Assembly (NCBI GenBank): GCA_963769045.1 | Contig: CAVYKK010000029.1 | Location: 124,001 to 188,000, forward strand | Origin: Methanocella_A sp963769045 | Lineage (GTDB): Archaea; Halobacteriota; Methanocellia; Methanocellales; Methanocellaceae | Direction: 5' to 3' | DNA: 64,000 bases | Shown: piece after piece, positions 42,540-50,562 of the stretch | Layout: each line of letters starts with the position of its first letter | How positions within the stretch are numbered: the stretch's first letter is position 1 | Position numbers and translations under genes: made by a program | Notes under the pieces: model-generated | What the model was told of the DNA's origin: nothing | Databases searched by the model: none | Seen by the model: only the letters and a program-made list of their open reading frames with translations

Positions 42540-45368
42540 TTACTCCACCTTCAGCTTGCCTACCTCTGTCTTGAGCTCTGCAGCGATCTTCGCCAGCTCG
42601 CCGGCCATGCCGGACACCTGCTCGGCAGTCGCGGTCGCCTCTTCCGACGACGCGCTCACCTCTTCGGCGCCCGCGGCACTTTCCTCGATGACCGAGGCCA
42701 TGTCCTCCACGTCCTTGACGACGCGCTGTGTGGCCGTCGCCTGCTTCTCGGTCATGGTCGCGATCTCCTGAGCCTTGGCTGCCGTGGTGTTGATCAGGTG
42801 GCCGATATCTTCCAGGCTCTTCAGGGACTCGGCGACGATCTTGTTGCTCTCGTCGACTTCCTTCGTGCCCCGGTTCATGGACTCGACCGCTTTGGCGGTC
42901 TGTTCCCTGACCTCGCCGATCAGCGAGTTGATCTCATCGGCCGCCTTAGCCGACTCTTCGGCCAGCTTCCGGACCTCTTCCGCAACTACTGCGAACCCAC
43001 GGCCTGCATCGCCTGCCCTTGCAGCCTCGATGGCCGCGTTGAGCGCCAGCAGGTTGGTCTGGCTTGCGATGGTCGTGATCATGTCCACGATCTGGCCGAT
43101 CTTCTTGCTCTTCTCGCCCAGGTCGGCAATGATCTTTGCGCTGTCGTTGACAGCGACATGGAGCTCGTCCATCTTCTTGATGGCGATCTTCGCGTTCTCG
43201 CCGCTCTTCCGGGCCTCGATATTGGCCTTGATGGCGTCTTCGCTGGTCTGCCGGGCGCCCACGTTCACGTCGGAGATACTCTTGCTCATGTCATGCATCA
43301 GGGTGTTGATGCTCTCGATGTTCTTCGCCTGGTTCTGGCTGCCCGAAGCGATCTGCTGGATGCTCTCGCTGATCTGCTTCGACGCCGACATCACCTGCTG
43401 TACGCTATCGAGGACATTGCCGCTGGCCCCGGTCACGCGTTCCGCGATCTTGTTGGCGGAAGCGGTAATCTCGGCTAGCTGCTTCTTTGCCTCTTTCTCC
43501 TTCGTGATGTCCTTGAACATCGCATTGACGCCGGTGACCTTGCCCTGGGCATCCTTCAGCATGGTGGTGTTCACCAGTATGGGGATGTCCCGGCCGTTGC
43601 GCGTGACAAAGTGGCCTTCCGTGTTGTGGGCGTCCTGCTGCTCAGTCAGCGCCCTCCGGGCATTGCTGTTCTTGACACCGATCACATCGTCGATAGACCG
43701 GCCGATAGCTTCTTTTTCGCCCCAGCCGAGCATGTTCAGCGCCACTCCGTTGATATAGACGACATTACCGTTGACGTCCGTGACGATGTGGGCATCGGTG
43801 ATCGATTTCAGGACGCTGTCACTGAACAGCGCTTTCTCCCGCGCCTCTTTCTCGGCCATCGCGATCTTTTCGCCGGCCTGTCTGGCCGCGGTGATGTCCT
43901 GGAGCAGCTCTAAAGCTCCGATCACTTTGCCGTTCACGTCTTTAATGGGTGCCGTGTTGCCCCGGACCCAGACATTCTTGCCGTCCTTCAGCTGGATATC
44001 AGTCTCGAAGTTGCTCGTGGCGTCGCCCGACCTGAGGCACTTCGACAGATTGGATTCATTCGACGAGGCGCCCCGGTTACCGAAGGACTCGCCGAACTTC
44101 TTGCCCATGATTTCGCCGACGGTGGTGCCATAGAACTTTGCTCCAGGCTCGTTGGCGTAGGTAATTTTTGCATCCGTGTCCACGACGAACATGGGGTCAG
44201 GAATGCCCTTCAGGATGGACTCGCTGTATACGATACGGTCCTTGATGTTGGTGACCATTTTCCGGATCGCATCGGTCAGCTGTCCGACTTCGCCGCCGGT
44301 CGCGCCGGTCTCGATAGCCGTGTCGAGGTTGCCTGCCGCGACGCTGTCTGCGGCCTGGACCAGCTTCTTCATCGGCTTCGTAATGCGGAAGGTGATGAAC
44401 AGCGAGGCCCCGATGGCCAGGACTGCGATGATGACGCCGATGACGATGGACTGCATGATGATGCCGTTCATCTGTGCCGTTTCAGCCGAGATGTCGACAC
44501 CCGTGAAGAGCATGCCCAGGTTCTTGCCGTCGGCAGATACCAGCGGCTCGTAGTGTACGTAATAAGGCTTCTCGAAGAGCGTCAGCTTGCCCTTATAGTT
44601 GCCGCTGCCACCGACGACCGTTGCGACTACGGCTGCACTGCCCTTAGTCCCCACGTTGCGGTTGCCGCTGGCATCCTTCAGGGTCGTGGTAATGCGTGTG
44701 TCATTCATGAAAATAGTGACGTCCGTGTTGGTGCTCTTCGCGATCTCATCTACAATCGCGCTGTCGCTGTTCAGCAGCTTCGCACCGACGACCGCACCAA
44801 TGATCTTGCCACTCTCGTCCTTGATCGGGCGGGCGCATGAGATCATCATGCCTTCCTTCGTCCCTGAGGCCTTGACCTGCTCCTGCAGGTTGTTGGCCGC
44901 TACTAAAGATTCAGGCAACGTCTCGAGGCCAAGGTAGTTTGTCCCGGCAATTGCCGACTGTACGGCTGCCGCCATGGATACGTCGCCGTTCTTGTCGGAC
45001 GCACCGCTGGCCATCACTACGCCGCTGCCATCGCATATTGTGATCGCATCGAAGTTGCTGTCCTTTAATTTGTATTCGTCCGCGACCTTTTTGAGCGCCG
45101 CGGCATCGTGATTCTTTAAGCCCTGGAGTACCCGGGGATCGCTGACTACAGTCATTACCGAGCTGTCTTGCTTGAGGAGCTCGGTGTTGAACTGGTTCCT
45201 GGCCGCAGCGGCGGCGCCAGTACTTATCTTCTCTGTCATGGTATCGTACGACTGCGAGGTCGTCGATACGCTCATATACGTGAGAATTACGATCGGCACA
45301 ATTGATAATAAAAGGCCTAGTATAATCAGTTGTACTGTTATGCTTTGCGTGTTCAATTTTTTACCCAT
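42540..45368 (-). CDS. Methyl-accepting chemotaxis protein (Cache-HAMP-PAS-PAS)
   Basis: A 942-residue chemoreceptor. An N-terminal span (VQLIILGLLLSIVPIVILTY) leads to an external Cache-type domain of about 270 residues, then a second span near residues 300-325, a HAMP linker, two PAS domains (with TGVNAMFKDIT and GALELLQDITAAR ends), and the cytoplasmic signalling domain with its conserved tip EEVRKLAEESAKAADEINSL near 800. It would sense external ligands through Cache and perhaps internal signals through PAS. ATG 45368 follows CGGAGGG; an upstream frame extension to 45425 lacks such a site. Confidence 0.95.
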   Translation of the reverse strand: MGKKLNTQSITVQLIILGLLLSIVPIVILTYMSVSTTSQSYDTMTEKISTGAAAAARNQFNTELLKQDSSVMTVVSDPRVLQGLKNHDAAALKKVADEYKLKDSNFDAITICDGSGVVMASGASDKNGDVSMAAAVQSAIAGTNYLGLETLPESLVAANNLQEQVKASGTKEGMMISCARPIKDESGKIIGAVVGAKLLNSDSAIVDEIAKSTNTDVTIFMNDTRITTTLKDASGNRNVGTKGSAAVVATVVGGSGNYKGKLTLFEKPYYVHYEPLVSADGKNLGMLFTGVDISAETAQMNGIIMQSIVIGVIIAVLAIGASLFITFRITKPMKKLVQAADSVAAGNLDTAIETGATGGEVGQLTDAIRKMVTNIKDRIVYSESILKGIPDPMFVVDTDAKITYANEPGAKFYGTTVGEIMGKKFGESFGNRGASSNESNLSKCLRSGDATSNFETDIQLKDGKNVWVRGNTAPIKDVNGKVIGALELLQDITAARQAGEKIAMAEKEAREKALFSDSVLKSITDAHIVTDVNGNVVYINGVALNMLGWGEKEAIGRSIDDVIGVKNSNARRALTEQQDAHNTEGHFVTRNGRDIPILVNTTMLKDAQGKVTGVNAMFKDITKEKEAKKQLAEITASANKIAERVTGASGNVLDSVQQVMSASKQISESIQQIASGSQNQAKNIESINTLMHDMSKSISDVNVGARQTSEDAIKANIEARKSGENAKIAIKKMDELHVAVNDSAKIIADLGEKSKKIGQIVDMITTIASQTNLLALNAAIEAARAGDAGRGFAVVAEEVRKLAEESAKAADEINSLIGEVREQTAKAVESMNRGTKEVDESNKIVAESLKSLEDIGHLINTTAAKAQEIATMTEKQATATQRVVKDVEDMASVIEESAAGAEEVSASSEEATATAEQVSGMAGELAKIAAELKTEVGKLKVE

Positions 45369-45485
45369 GACTTTCCCTCCGATTGCGAAAGTGCCCAAAT
45401 GATAGTCGCACCTTGAAGCCTGCATCGATACATCCGGTTTTCAACGAGATCAGACGGTTCTGGCGCGTGGCACGGGAGAATAAAT

Positions 45486-45500
45486 ACTATCCCGGATAGT
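45486..45500 (-). promoter_or_regulatory. TATA-adjacent inverted repeat in the chemoreceptor promoter
   Basis: ACTATC-CCG-GATAGT is a perfect inverted repeat that abuts the TATA-like TAGTATTTATTC on the minus strand, about 120 bases before the receptor start. Confidence 0.35.
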
Positions 45501-45618
45501 CGAGACCAGCATTACCCCATGCAACCACCTCACGGACGAGTCTTTATCCGTTTTAGGCTGCATCCCCCTAACCGTTTTGAATAATTTTTGTTATTCAAGG
45601 CTTTTTACTACTTTAGAA

Positions 45619-45752
45619 GCAATTACAATCTTGTAATTGCAATTCAAGCCTTAATTATGGTTACAATTACTGGTCAACGTATTAAAAGTATATAAAATTG
45701 TATGTTTATGGCTTCCAATTATGTATAGCCAATTATACAATTGAAATTGTAT
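45619..45752. promoter_or_regulatory. Two AT-rich palindromes upstream of the chemoreceptor
   Basis: GCAATTACAA-TC-TTGTAATTGC (45619-45640) and ATACAATT-GA-AATTGTAT (45735-45752) are perfect palindromes with two-base spacers, centred 114 bases apart in an unusually AT-rich 45580-45790 stretch. Both share the CAATT/AATTG core, suggesting sites for the same dimeric protein. The stretch 45369-45791 holds no gene. Confidence 0.45.
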
Positions 45753-45791
45753 TCGGGAAACGTGATCGTTTAAGGCATAATCGGTAATCAA

Positions 45792-45962
45792 ATGCAAAAT
45801 AATAAAAAGGATTTAACGAATGGTACAATCAGGCTGGCTATCCAGATATCGTCAGACCCGGGTAACTCGCAGGCGTTCTCATTGTAGACAGGCCGGAGAA
45901 GCTTAACGCTGTCAGGACAATGGTAAGCGGTCAAGTGAACCGGACTTTTTACGTCGCCGGGA
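45792..45962 (+). pseudogene. Possible remnant of an enoyl-CoA hydratase/isomerase-family gene
   Basis: ATG 45792 opens MQNNKKDLTNGTIRLAIQIS, which stops at 45887. In the next frame from 45872 comes GVLIVDRPEKLNAVRTM, which closely follows the crotonase-family N-terminus (xVxIxLNRPEKxNAL). No further crotonase domain follows before the convergent gene at 45963. This looks like a decayed, frameshifted fragment of a gene start; the match is only about 17 residues. Confidence 0.35.
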
Positions 45963-47150
45963 TCAAATGATCATCCGGGCCAGCAGGGCCATCAGCCGCC
46001 AGATACCTTTGTTTTTCGTGACCTTCAGCAGCTCTACGGCCAGCGCCGAGGGCCGGTCAATATCGCCATAGCGGGTCATGACCTCGGCGATGTCCGGGTC
46101 GTCCAGCAGCCGGACGGCCTCGTTCATGTCCGAATCGCTCATTTTGCCGTAAAGCCTGCGGAACTGCATGCCGAAAGCGAACTCCCGGCCGATATCCGCG
46201 CGCCAGCGTTTCTCGTACTCGTCGAGCCTGCGTACGGAAATGTCGCCCTCCTGTGCCGCCTTCGCGGCCACTTCTCCGGCGATCTTCGCACATCGCGCCC
46301 CGGCATAGATGCCACCGTATGAGATGGGCTTGACATGGCCAGCCGCGTCCCCGACGATGAGCACGCCGTCTGCGACCGTCCGCTTAAGCGTGCCCACCGG
46401 GATGCCGCCTGCGATCAGGTCGACAGCCGAGTGCGCTTTCTTCGACACGACCGGATGCTCTTTCAGCATGCGGTCAAGATAGACAAGGGCGTTCTCGTCG
46501 GCGATGAGCCCGACCCGGCAGCAGTCACCGGCAGTGGGCACCACCCATGCGAAGTATCCGGGCGCATAGCTGTGACCGGCAAACATCTCTACGAACTTAG
46601 GGTCCCGGGGCTCATAGCCCGCCTCTACCTGTATGGCAGAGCACACGTGCGGCAGACTGCCCAGCCCGGCCGCCCGGGCAACCTTACTCTTAACACCGTC
46701 CGCCCCGATGACCACCTTTGCAGAAATCGTCGCCGGGCCGTCAGGTCCTTCCGTATCCAGCAGAACGCCGCCCGCCACCTGCCGCAATCCTTTGGCCCTG
46801 GTATTGATAGCAATGTCGGCACCCGTGGCGACCGCCTGCTTGGCAATCTCACGATCAAAAATCTTGCGCTCCACGACATAGGTCATCGTCCGCCGGCCGT
46901 CAAGCACGATGGACCTGCAGTCGGGCGCATAGACAAAAGCGCCCCGTATCTTTTTGTTGACGTAGCTGCCGTCCTCCGGCATCTCGCACTCGAGGAGGGC
47001 TTTCCTGCTGATATGGCCCGTGCATGAGACCGGCGAGCCGACCTGCCCGTGCTCCTCGATCAGCAGTGTCCTGGCACCGTTCTTCGCGGCATATTTCGCC
47101 GCCATCGAGCCGGACGGGCCTGCACCCACCACAACGACGTCATAGTCCAT
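45963..47150 (-). CDS. Geranylgeranyl-reductase-family flavoprotein
   Basis: A 395-residue FAD protein of the digeranylgeranylglycerophospholipid reductase family, which saturates isoprenoid chains of archaeal lipids. Visible: the Rossmann motif DVVVVGAGPSGSMAAKYAAK, VGSPVSCTGHISRKALLE (family Cys-containing stretch), FVYAPDCRSIVLDG, and DGVLIVGDAAGHVKPISYGG near residue 285. Paralogues within one genome can reduce different isoprenoids, so the exact substrate is uncertain. ATG 47150 has GTGAT upstream; a GTG at 47159 would add three residues. Confidence 0.88.
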   Translation of the reverse strand: MDYDVVVVGAGPSGSMAAKYAAKNGARTLLIEEHGQVGSPVSCTGHISRKALLECEMPEDGSYVNKKIRGAFVYAPDCRSIVLDGRRTMTYVVERKIFDREIAKQAVATGADIAINTRAKGLRQVAGGVLLDTEGPDGPATISAKVVIGADGVKSKVARAAGLGSLPHVCSAIQVEAGYEPRDPKFVEMFAGHSYAPGYFAWVVPTAGDCCRVGLIADENALVYLDRMLKEHPVVSKKAHSAVDLIAGGIPVGTLKRTVADGVLIVGDAAGHVKPISYGGIYAGARCAKIAGEVAAKAAQEGDISVRRLDEYEKRWRADIGREFAFGMQFRRLYGKMSDSDMNEAVRLLDDPDIAEVMTRYGDIDRPSALAVELLKVTKNKGIWRLMALLARMII

Positions 47151-47436
47151 TTTTATCACAATGACCGACTCCCCGCTGATCCGCTTCGATACAAAGGGAA
47201 CAAAGACATAAAGCTATTTATTACTATGCTCTGGCTATCTGTCAAATCCTTTGTGTCAGTCATTCCTCGATTACTTCAGGCATCGCCATACAGGCATGCG
47301 AAGAGTGATACGAATAGCTTTGTCTCGGGCCCGGTTTTACATCGACAAAGCGTGACATGCGGCTGATCACTCACGCAGGCACGTAATAGCCCATAAATAC
47401 AATGAGTGCCACATGACGTTATAACCGGTAATGACG

Positions 47437-47784
47437 ATGACAGAGTATAAACAGTGCATTCTGGTCCGGGAGGACCTCAAGCTGCCGAAAGGCAAGATGT
47501 GCGTCCAGGTGGCTCATGCGTCGCTCTCAGCATACGAGTGGGCGAGGCCCGCCGTGCAGGAGGCGTGGAAACGGGAAGGACAGAAGAAGATCGTCCTCAA
47601 GGTGAACTCGCTCCAGGACCTGTTCAAGTTCAAGGAGGAAGCACGGCGCATGGACATACCCACCGCGCTCATCCAGGACGCCGGTCTCACCTGCGTGCCG
47701 CCGGGAACTTTTACCGCGCTGGGCATGGGCCCGGATGATTCGATAACGCTGGATAAGATCGTCGGCCAGCTAAAACTCATGTAG
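47437..47784 (+). CDS. pth2: Peptidyl-tRNA hydrolase, archaeal/eukaryotic type (Pth2)
   Basis: Pth2 frees tRNA from prematurely released peptidyl-tRNA. The 115-residue protein has the whole Pth2 fold: QCILVREDLKLPKGKMCVQVAHAS at the N-terminus, then WKREGQKKIVLKV, DIPTALIQDAGLTCVPPGT and GPDDSITLDKIVGQLKL. ATG 47437 is used with GGTAATG just before it; ATG 47431 would add two residues. It opens a three-gene run with the SecB-like gene and truD (gaps of 8 and 4 bases), a translation-centred operon. Confidence 0.95.
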   Translation: MTEYKQCILVREDLKLPKGKMCVQVAHASLSAYEWARPAVQEAWKREGQKKIVLKVNSLQDLFKFKEEARRMDIPTALIQDAGLTCVPPGTFTALGMGPDDSITLDKIVGQLKLM

Positions 47785-47792
47785 GTATCATT

Positions 47793-48245
47793 ATGTTTGT
47801 CGGTTTTAGCATCAGCAAGATTGAGTCGGCCAGACAGGTGCCGCTCGAAGAGCTCGCGAAATACAGGAATATCAACGTCAACTATGACATCAACCTGCGT
47901 AACCCGTCGGTCATCCGCGGCCCGTCAGGCGATCTGTTGAGAGTGGAGTACACGGTCGCGATCAATTACCTGAACCCGTCCATCGGTTTCATCCGCTTCG
48001 AGGGCTTCTGCGACCACGCCGGGGGCGACACGGGGAAGGCCAAATCGGAATGGGACGCGGGGCATGCGGACACGGCCATTCAGAATGAGATCGCGAACAA
48101 CATGGTGGCGCGAATCGTGCCGCTGGCAATGCTGCTGGCCCAGAACCTGAGCCTTCCGCCTGCCGTTCCGCTGCCGGCGATCAACTTCCAGAAGCCCGGC
48201 GAGGCCAGGCCGCACGAGGACAAGTTCGACCAGCCTTACGTGTGA
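47793..48245 (+). CDS. Conserved archaeal protein, SecB-like
   Basis: A 150-residue soluble protein made of long beta strands (GFSISKIESARQV, NINVNYDINLRN, LLRVEYTVAINYLNPSIGFI) with a C-terminal helix and a closing LPPAVPLPAINF that resembles the FPPxxLxPVxF end of SecB chaperones. A SecB-like binder of unfolded chains would fit its place between Pth2 and TruD, but the resemblance is by pattern only. Short spacing on both sides suggests an operon. Confidence 0.65.
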   Translation: MFVGFSISKIESARQVPLEELAKYRNINVNYDINLRNPSVIRGPSGDLLRVEYTVAINYLNPSIGFIRFEGFCDHAGGDTGKAKSEWDAGHADTAIQNEIANNMVARIVPLAMLLAQNLSLPPAVPLPAINFQKPGEARPHEDKFDQPYV

Positions 48246-48249
48246 TCTC

Positions 48250-49545
48250 ATGAGAGAGAGCCCCTTCGAGCTCGAGCGGCTCATGGGCATCAGGACGTAC
48301 CTGACGGATGCCGACGGCGTCGGCGGCAGGCTGCGCGACCAGGTCTCCGATTTTATCGTGGACGAAGTCTCAGAGGTGAAGGCCGGCGAATCGGGAGATT
48401 ACCTGATCGTCCGCGTCGATAAGGAGAACTGGGAGACACACCATCTGCTAAGGGACATGGCGCGACAGTTCGGCATCAGTGACGACCGTATTGGCATCGC
48501 GGGCATCAAGGACAAGCGGGCGATGACTTCCCAGCTAATGAGTATCCGCGGTATCTCCGCGGAGGACCTGAAAAGGATCAGCCTCCCCCGGGTCGCAGTC
48601 ACGCCGCTGGGCCGCTCAAACAAGGACATCGCGCCGGGCGACCTGAAAGGGAACAACTTTGACATCCGGATCAACGGCATCGGCCTGGACAGCCGGGAGA
48701 TGGAAAAACGCTTAACGGAAGTCTCGGCCGGCATCGCGTCTGCGGGGGGCGTCCCCAATTTCTTCGGCTACCAGCGGTTCGGCATCCGGAGGCCGGTCAC
48801 GCACCTGGTCGGCGAGCAGATCGTCAGAGGCGACATCGAGGGCGCCGCCATGACATACATCGCCCGCTCATTCCCGTGGGAGTCCCCGGAGAGCAGAGGG
48901 GTCAGGGACGCCGTATGGAAAACGCGCGATTTCAAGTCCGGGCTGGAAACGTATCCCCTGAACCTGCGATACGAGCGGGCCATGATGCATCGCCTTATCG
49001 AGCGCCCGGGCGATTACACGGGCGCATTCAGGGCGCTTCCGGGCAACCTGATCACAATGTTCGTGCATGCCTTCCAGTCTTACCTGTTCAACAAAATACT
49101 GAGCCTGCGCATGGAAAAGGGCCTGTCGCTGACTGTGCCCGGGGAAGGAGACGTGGTTTGCTTCACGGGCTCCGACGGAGAGCCGGACCCGTCGAAGATC
49201 GAGCTGGTGACCGCAAAGAACAGGCCAGACGTGCTTTACCTGCTGAAGAGGCGGCGTGCGTTCCTTGTCCTGCCCCTGATAGGCCGGGACACGAAGCCAT
49301 CGATGATCGACGAGACGGCCCGTGCGGTCCTCGAAGAGGACGGCATTCGCCAGGAAAGCTTTAGCATACCGCAGATACCGGAGCTCACGTCGGCAGGCCG
49401 ATGGCGCGAGGCGCTGACCCCGGTAAGCCCCGTGGTCACGCCGGACATATCATCGGCCAGGGCACAATTCTTCCTGCGCAAGGGGTGCTACGCCACCACG
49501 GTGTTGCGGGAGTATATGAAGGCAGACCCGGTCCAGATGGACTAG
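48250..49545 (+). CDS. truD: tRNA pseudouridine(13) synthase TruD
   Basis: TruD converts uridine 13 of tRNA (and in archaea 35 or others) to pseudouridine. The 431-residue protein shows the catalytic motif GIAGIKDKRAMTSQLMSIRG (Asp near residue 86), then LGRSNKDIAPGDLKGNNFDI, GGVPNFFGYQRFGIRRPVTH and a large insertion typical of archaeal TruD. The C-terminal end contains ARAQFFLRKGCYATTVLREY. It is the last gene of the pth2 run. Confidence 0.95.
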   Translation: MRESPFELERLMGIRTYLTDADGVGGRLRDQVSDFIVDEVSEVKAGESGDYLIVRVDKENWETHHLLRDMARQFGISDDRIGIAGIKDKRAMTSQLMSIRGISAEDLKRISLPRVAVTPLGRSNKDIAPGDLKGNNFDIRINGIGLDSREMEKRLTEVSAGIASAGGVPNFFGYQRFGIRRPVTHLVGEQIVRGDIEGAAMTYIARSFPWESPESRGVRDAVWKTRDFKSGLETYPLNLRYERAMMHRLIERPGDYTGAFRALPGNLITMFVHAFQSYLFNKILSLRMEKGLSLTVPGEGDVVCFTGSDGEPDPSKIELVTAKNRPDVLYLLKRRRAFLVLPLIGRDTKPSMIDETARAVLEEDGIRQESFSIPQIPELTSAGRWREALTPVSPVVTPDISSARAQFFLRKGCYATTVLREYMKADPVQMD

Positions 49546-49663
49546 GCATCGACATTCCGGGCGCTGCCGCACCGCAACCATGCTTTTTCTTAATATAATC
49601 TCAATATCCTCCGGTAAATCTTATAATTATATAATAATAAGAACATATATACTGGTGATATTC

Positions 49664-49975
49664 ATGAGCGAGAGAGAAAGCACTACATTACTGGGCGCGC
49701 CGAGCGGTACCCCGGAGGGCATAGAGGCGATCGATGAGATGAAGGCTACGATCGTGGAGAAGCTTACATCCTGCGGAGTCTCATTCCCGATCAAGAACAA
49801 GAGCGACTTTGCCGACATATTCCCGTTCGGCACGCCGATCAAGTGCCAGTACAAGGGCAAGGCGACGTCCATTCACGACATTATCAAGGACATGAACGAC
49901 AGAGACTTCCCGATAAACAGCCCCGGGGACGCGGCAACACTGCTGACCAGCCGGTGCGAAGTTTCTCAAAAATAA
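49664..49975 (+). CDS. MTH865-like protein
   Basis: A 103-residue protein matching the MTH865 family pattern: VEKLTSCGVSFPIKNKSDFA, IFPFGTPIKCQYKGKATSIH and DFPINSPGDAATLLTSR. These are small, mostly methanogen, helical proteins of unknown role. Start ATG 49664 (GGTGATATT upstream) is chosen over an AU-rich upstream frame extension. It is convergent with the acidic small gene on the other strand. Confidence 0.7.
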   Translation: MSERESTTLLGAPSGTPEGIEAIDEMKATIVEKLTSCGVSFPIKNKSDFADIFPFGTPIKCQYKGKATSIHDIIKDMNDRDFPINSPGDAATLLTSRCEVSQK

Positions 49976-50008
49976 AAGGGCGGGCATTGATGTGATGATG
50001 ACCAACAG

Positions 50009-50083
50009 GTCGTCATCAACAGGTCGTCGACCTTAGAGGTTGACGACATTATAGGTCGACGACCTCATAGGTCGTCGTCATCG
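50009..50083. repeat. Cluster of AGGTCG(T/A)CGACCT repeats between convergent genes
   Basis: AGGTCGTCATC, AGGTCGTCGACCT, AGGTTGACGAC, AGGTCGACGACCT and AGGTCGTCGTCATCG follow each other within 75 bases; several are self-complementary and can pair with one another as stacked hairpins. The last copies overlap the codons for the D-rich C-terminus of the adjacent minus-strand gene. It could act as a two-way terminator. Confidence 0.55.
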
Positions 50084-50310
50084 TCCGCACCGGACTCCGT
50101 GAATATTTCTTCGGTTGAGGAAGAAGAGCTGCTGAACTCTTCTTCGCCCTCTGTCACGATCGGCATGCCGTCTGCGTCATAGTCGACCTGGACATCGGGG
50201 ACCGTGGGTCTCATCCTCTGTTTTACGCTGGAGCAAAAATAAAGGGCGAACGTGTCCATGTTGTCGATGAGTACGACGTTATTTTTATAAATGGCAATAG
50301 GGATATACAT
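50065..50310 (-). CDS. Small acidic hypothetical protein
   Basis: An 81-residue protein with a short hydrophobic start (MYIPIAIYKNNVVLIDNMDT) and a strongly acidic second half (GEEEFSSSSSSTEEIF, ending in ADDDDDL). No family is recognised. ATG 50310 follows GAAGGGTCGCT, a fair ribosome-binding sequence. The C-terminal Asp run is encoded by part of the GGTCGTCG repeat cluster, so the end may be recently altered. Confidence in the gene is moderate. Confidence 0.5.
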   Translation of the reverse strand: MYIPIAIYKNNVVLIDNMDTFALYFCSSVKQRMRPTVPDVQVDYDADGMPIVTEGEEEFSSSSSSTEEIFTESGADDDDDL

Positions 50311-50400
50311 AGCGACCCTTCGAGCTTTTTACTCCTACTATCAGCTTTCCCTTTTTATACCTTACGCTACCGGTCTGCCAGATGGTTGCCGGCCGTGGGG

Positions 50401-50414
50401 ATACCTGCAGGTAT
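50401..50414. repeat. Perfect 14-bp palindrome
   Basis: ATACCTGCAGGTAT lies 11 bases before the TATA-like TTTTAAAA in 50311-50562; the same core ACCTGCAGGT occurs at 1068-1077. This 250-base interval holds no clear gene; a 13-codon frame at 50427 is too short to support. Confidence 0.3.
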
Positions 50415-50562
50415 ACAGTTTTAAAATGCCAGAAGAGAGCGATAGCGACGCAATGAAAAGGTGGTAATGGCCGTTACGGCCCCGCAGCAGTATCGGTTCA
50501 GGGTAGTTATGGGTGCGGGGCCGCCAGCCGGCCGTTCGTTTTAATTATTCGCTGTACCTGGC

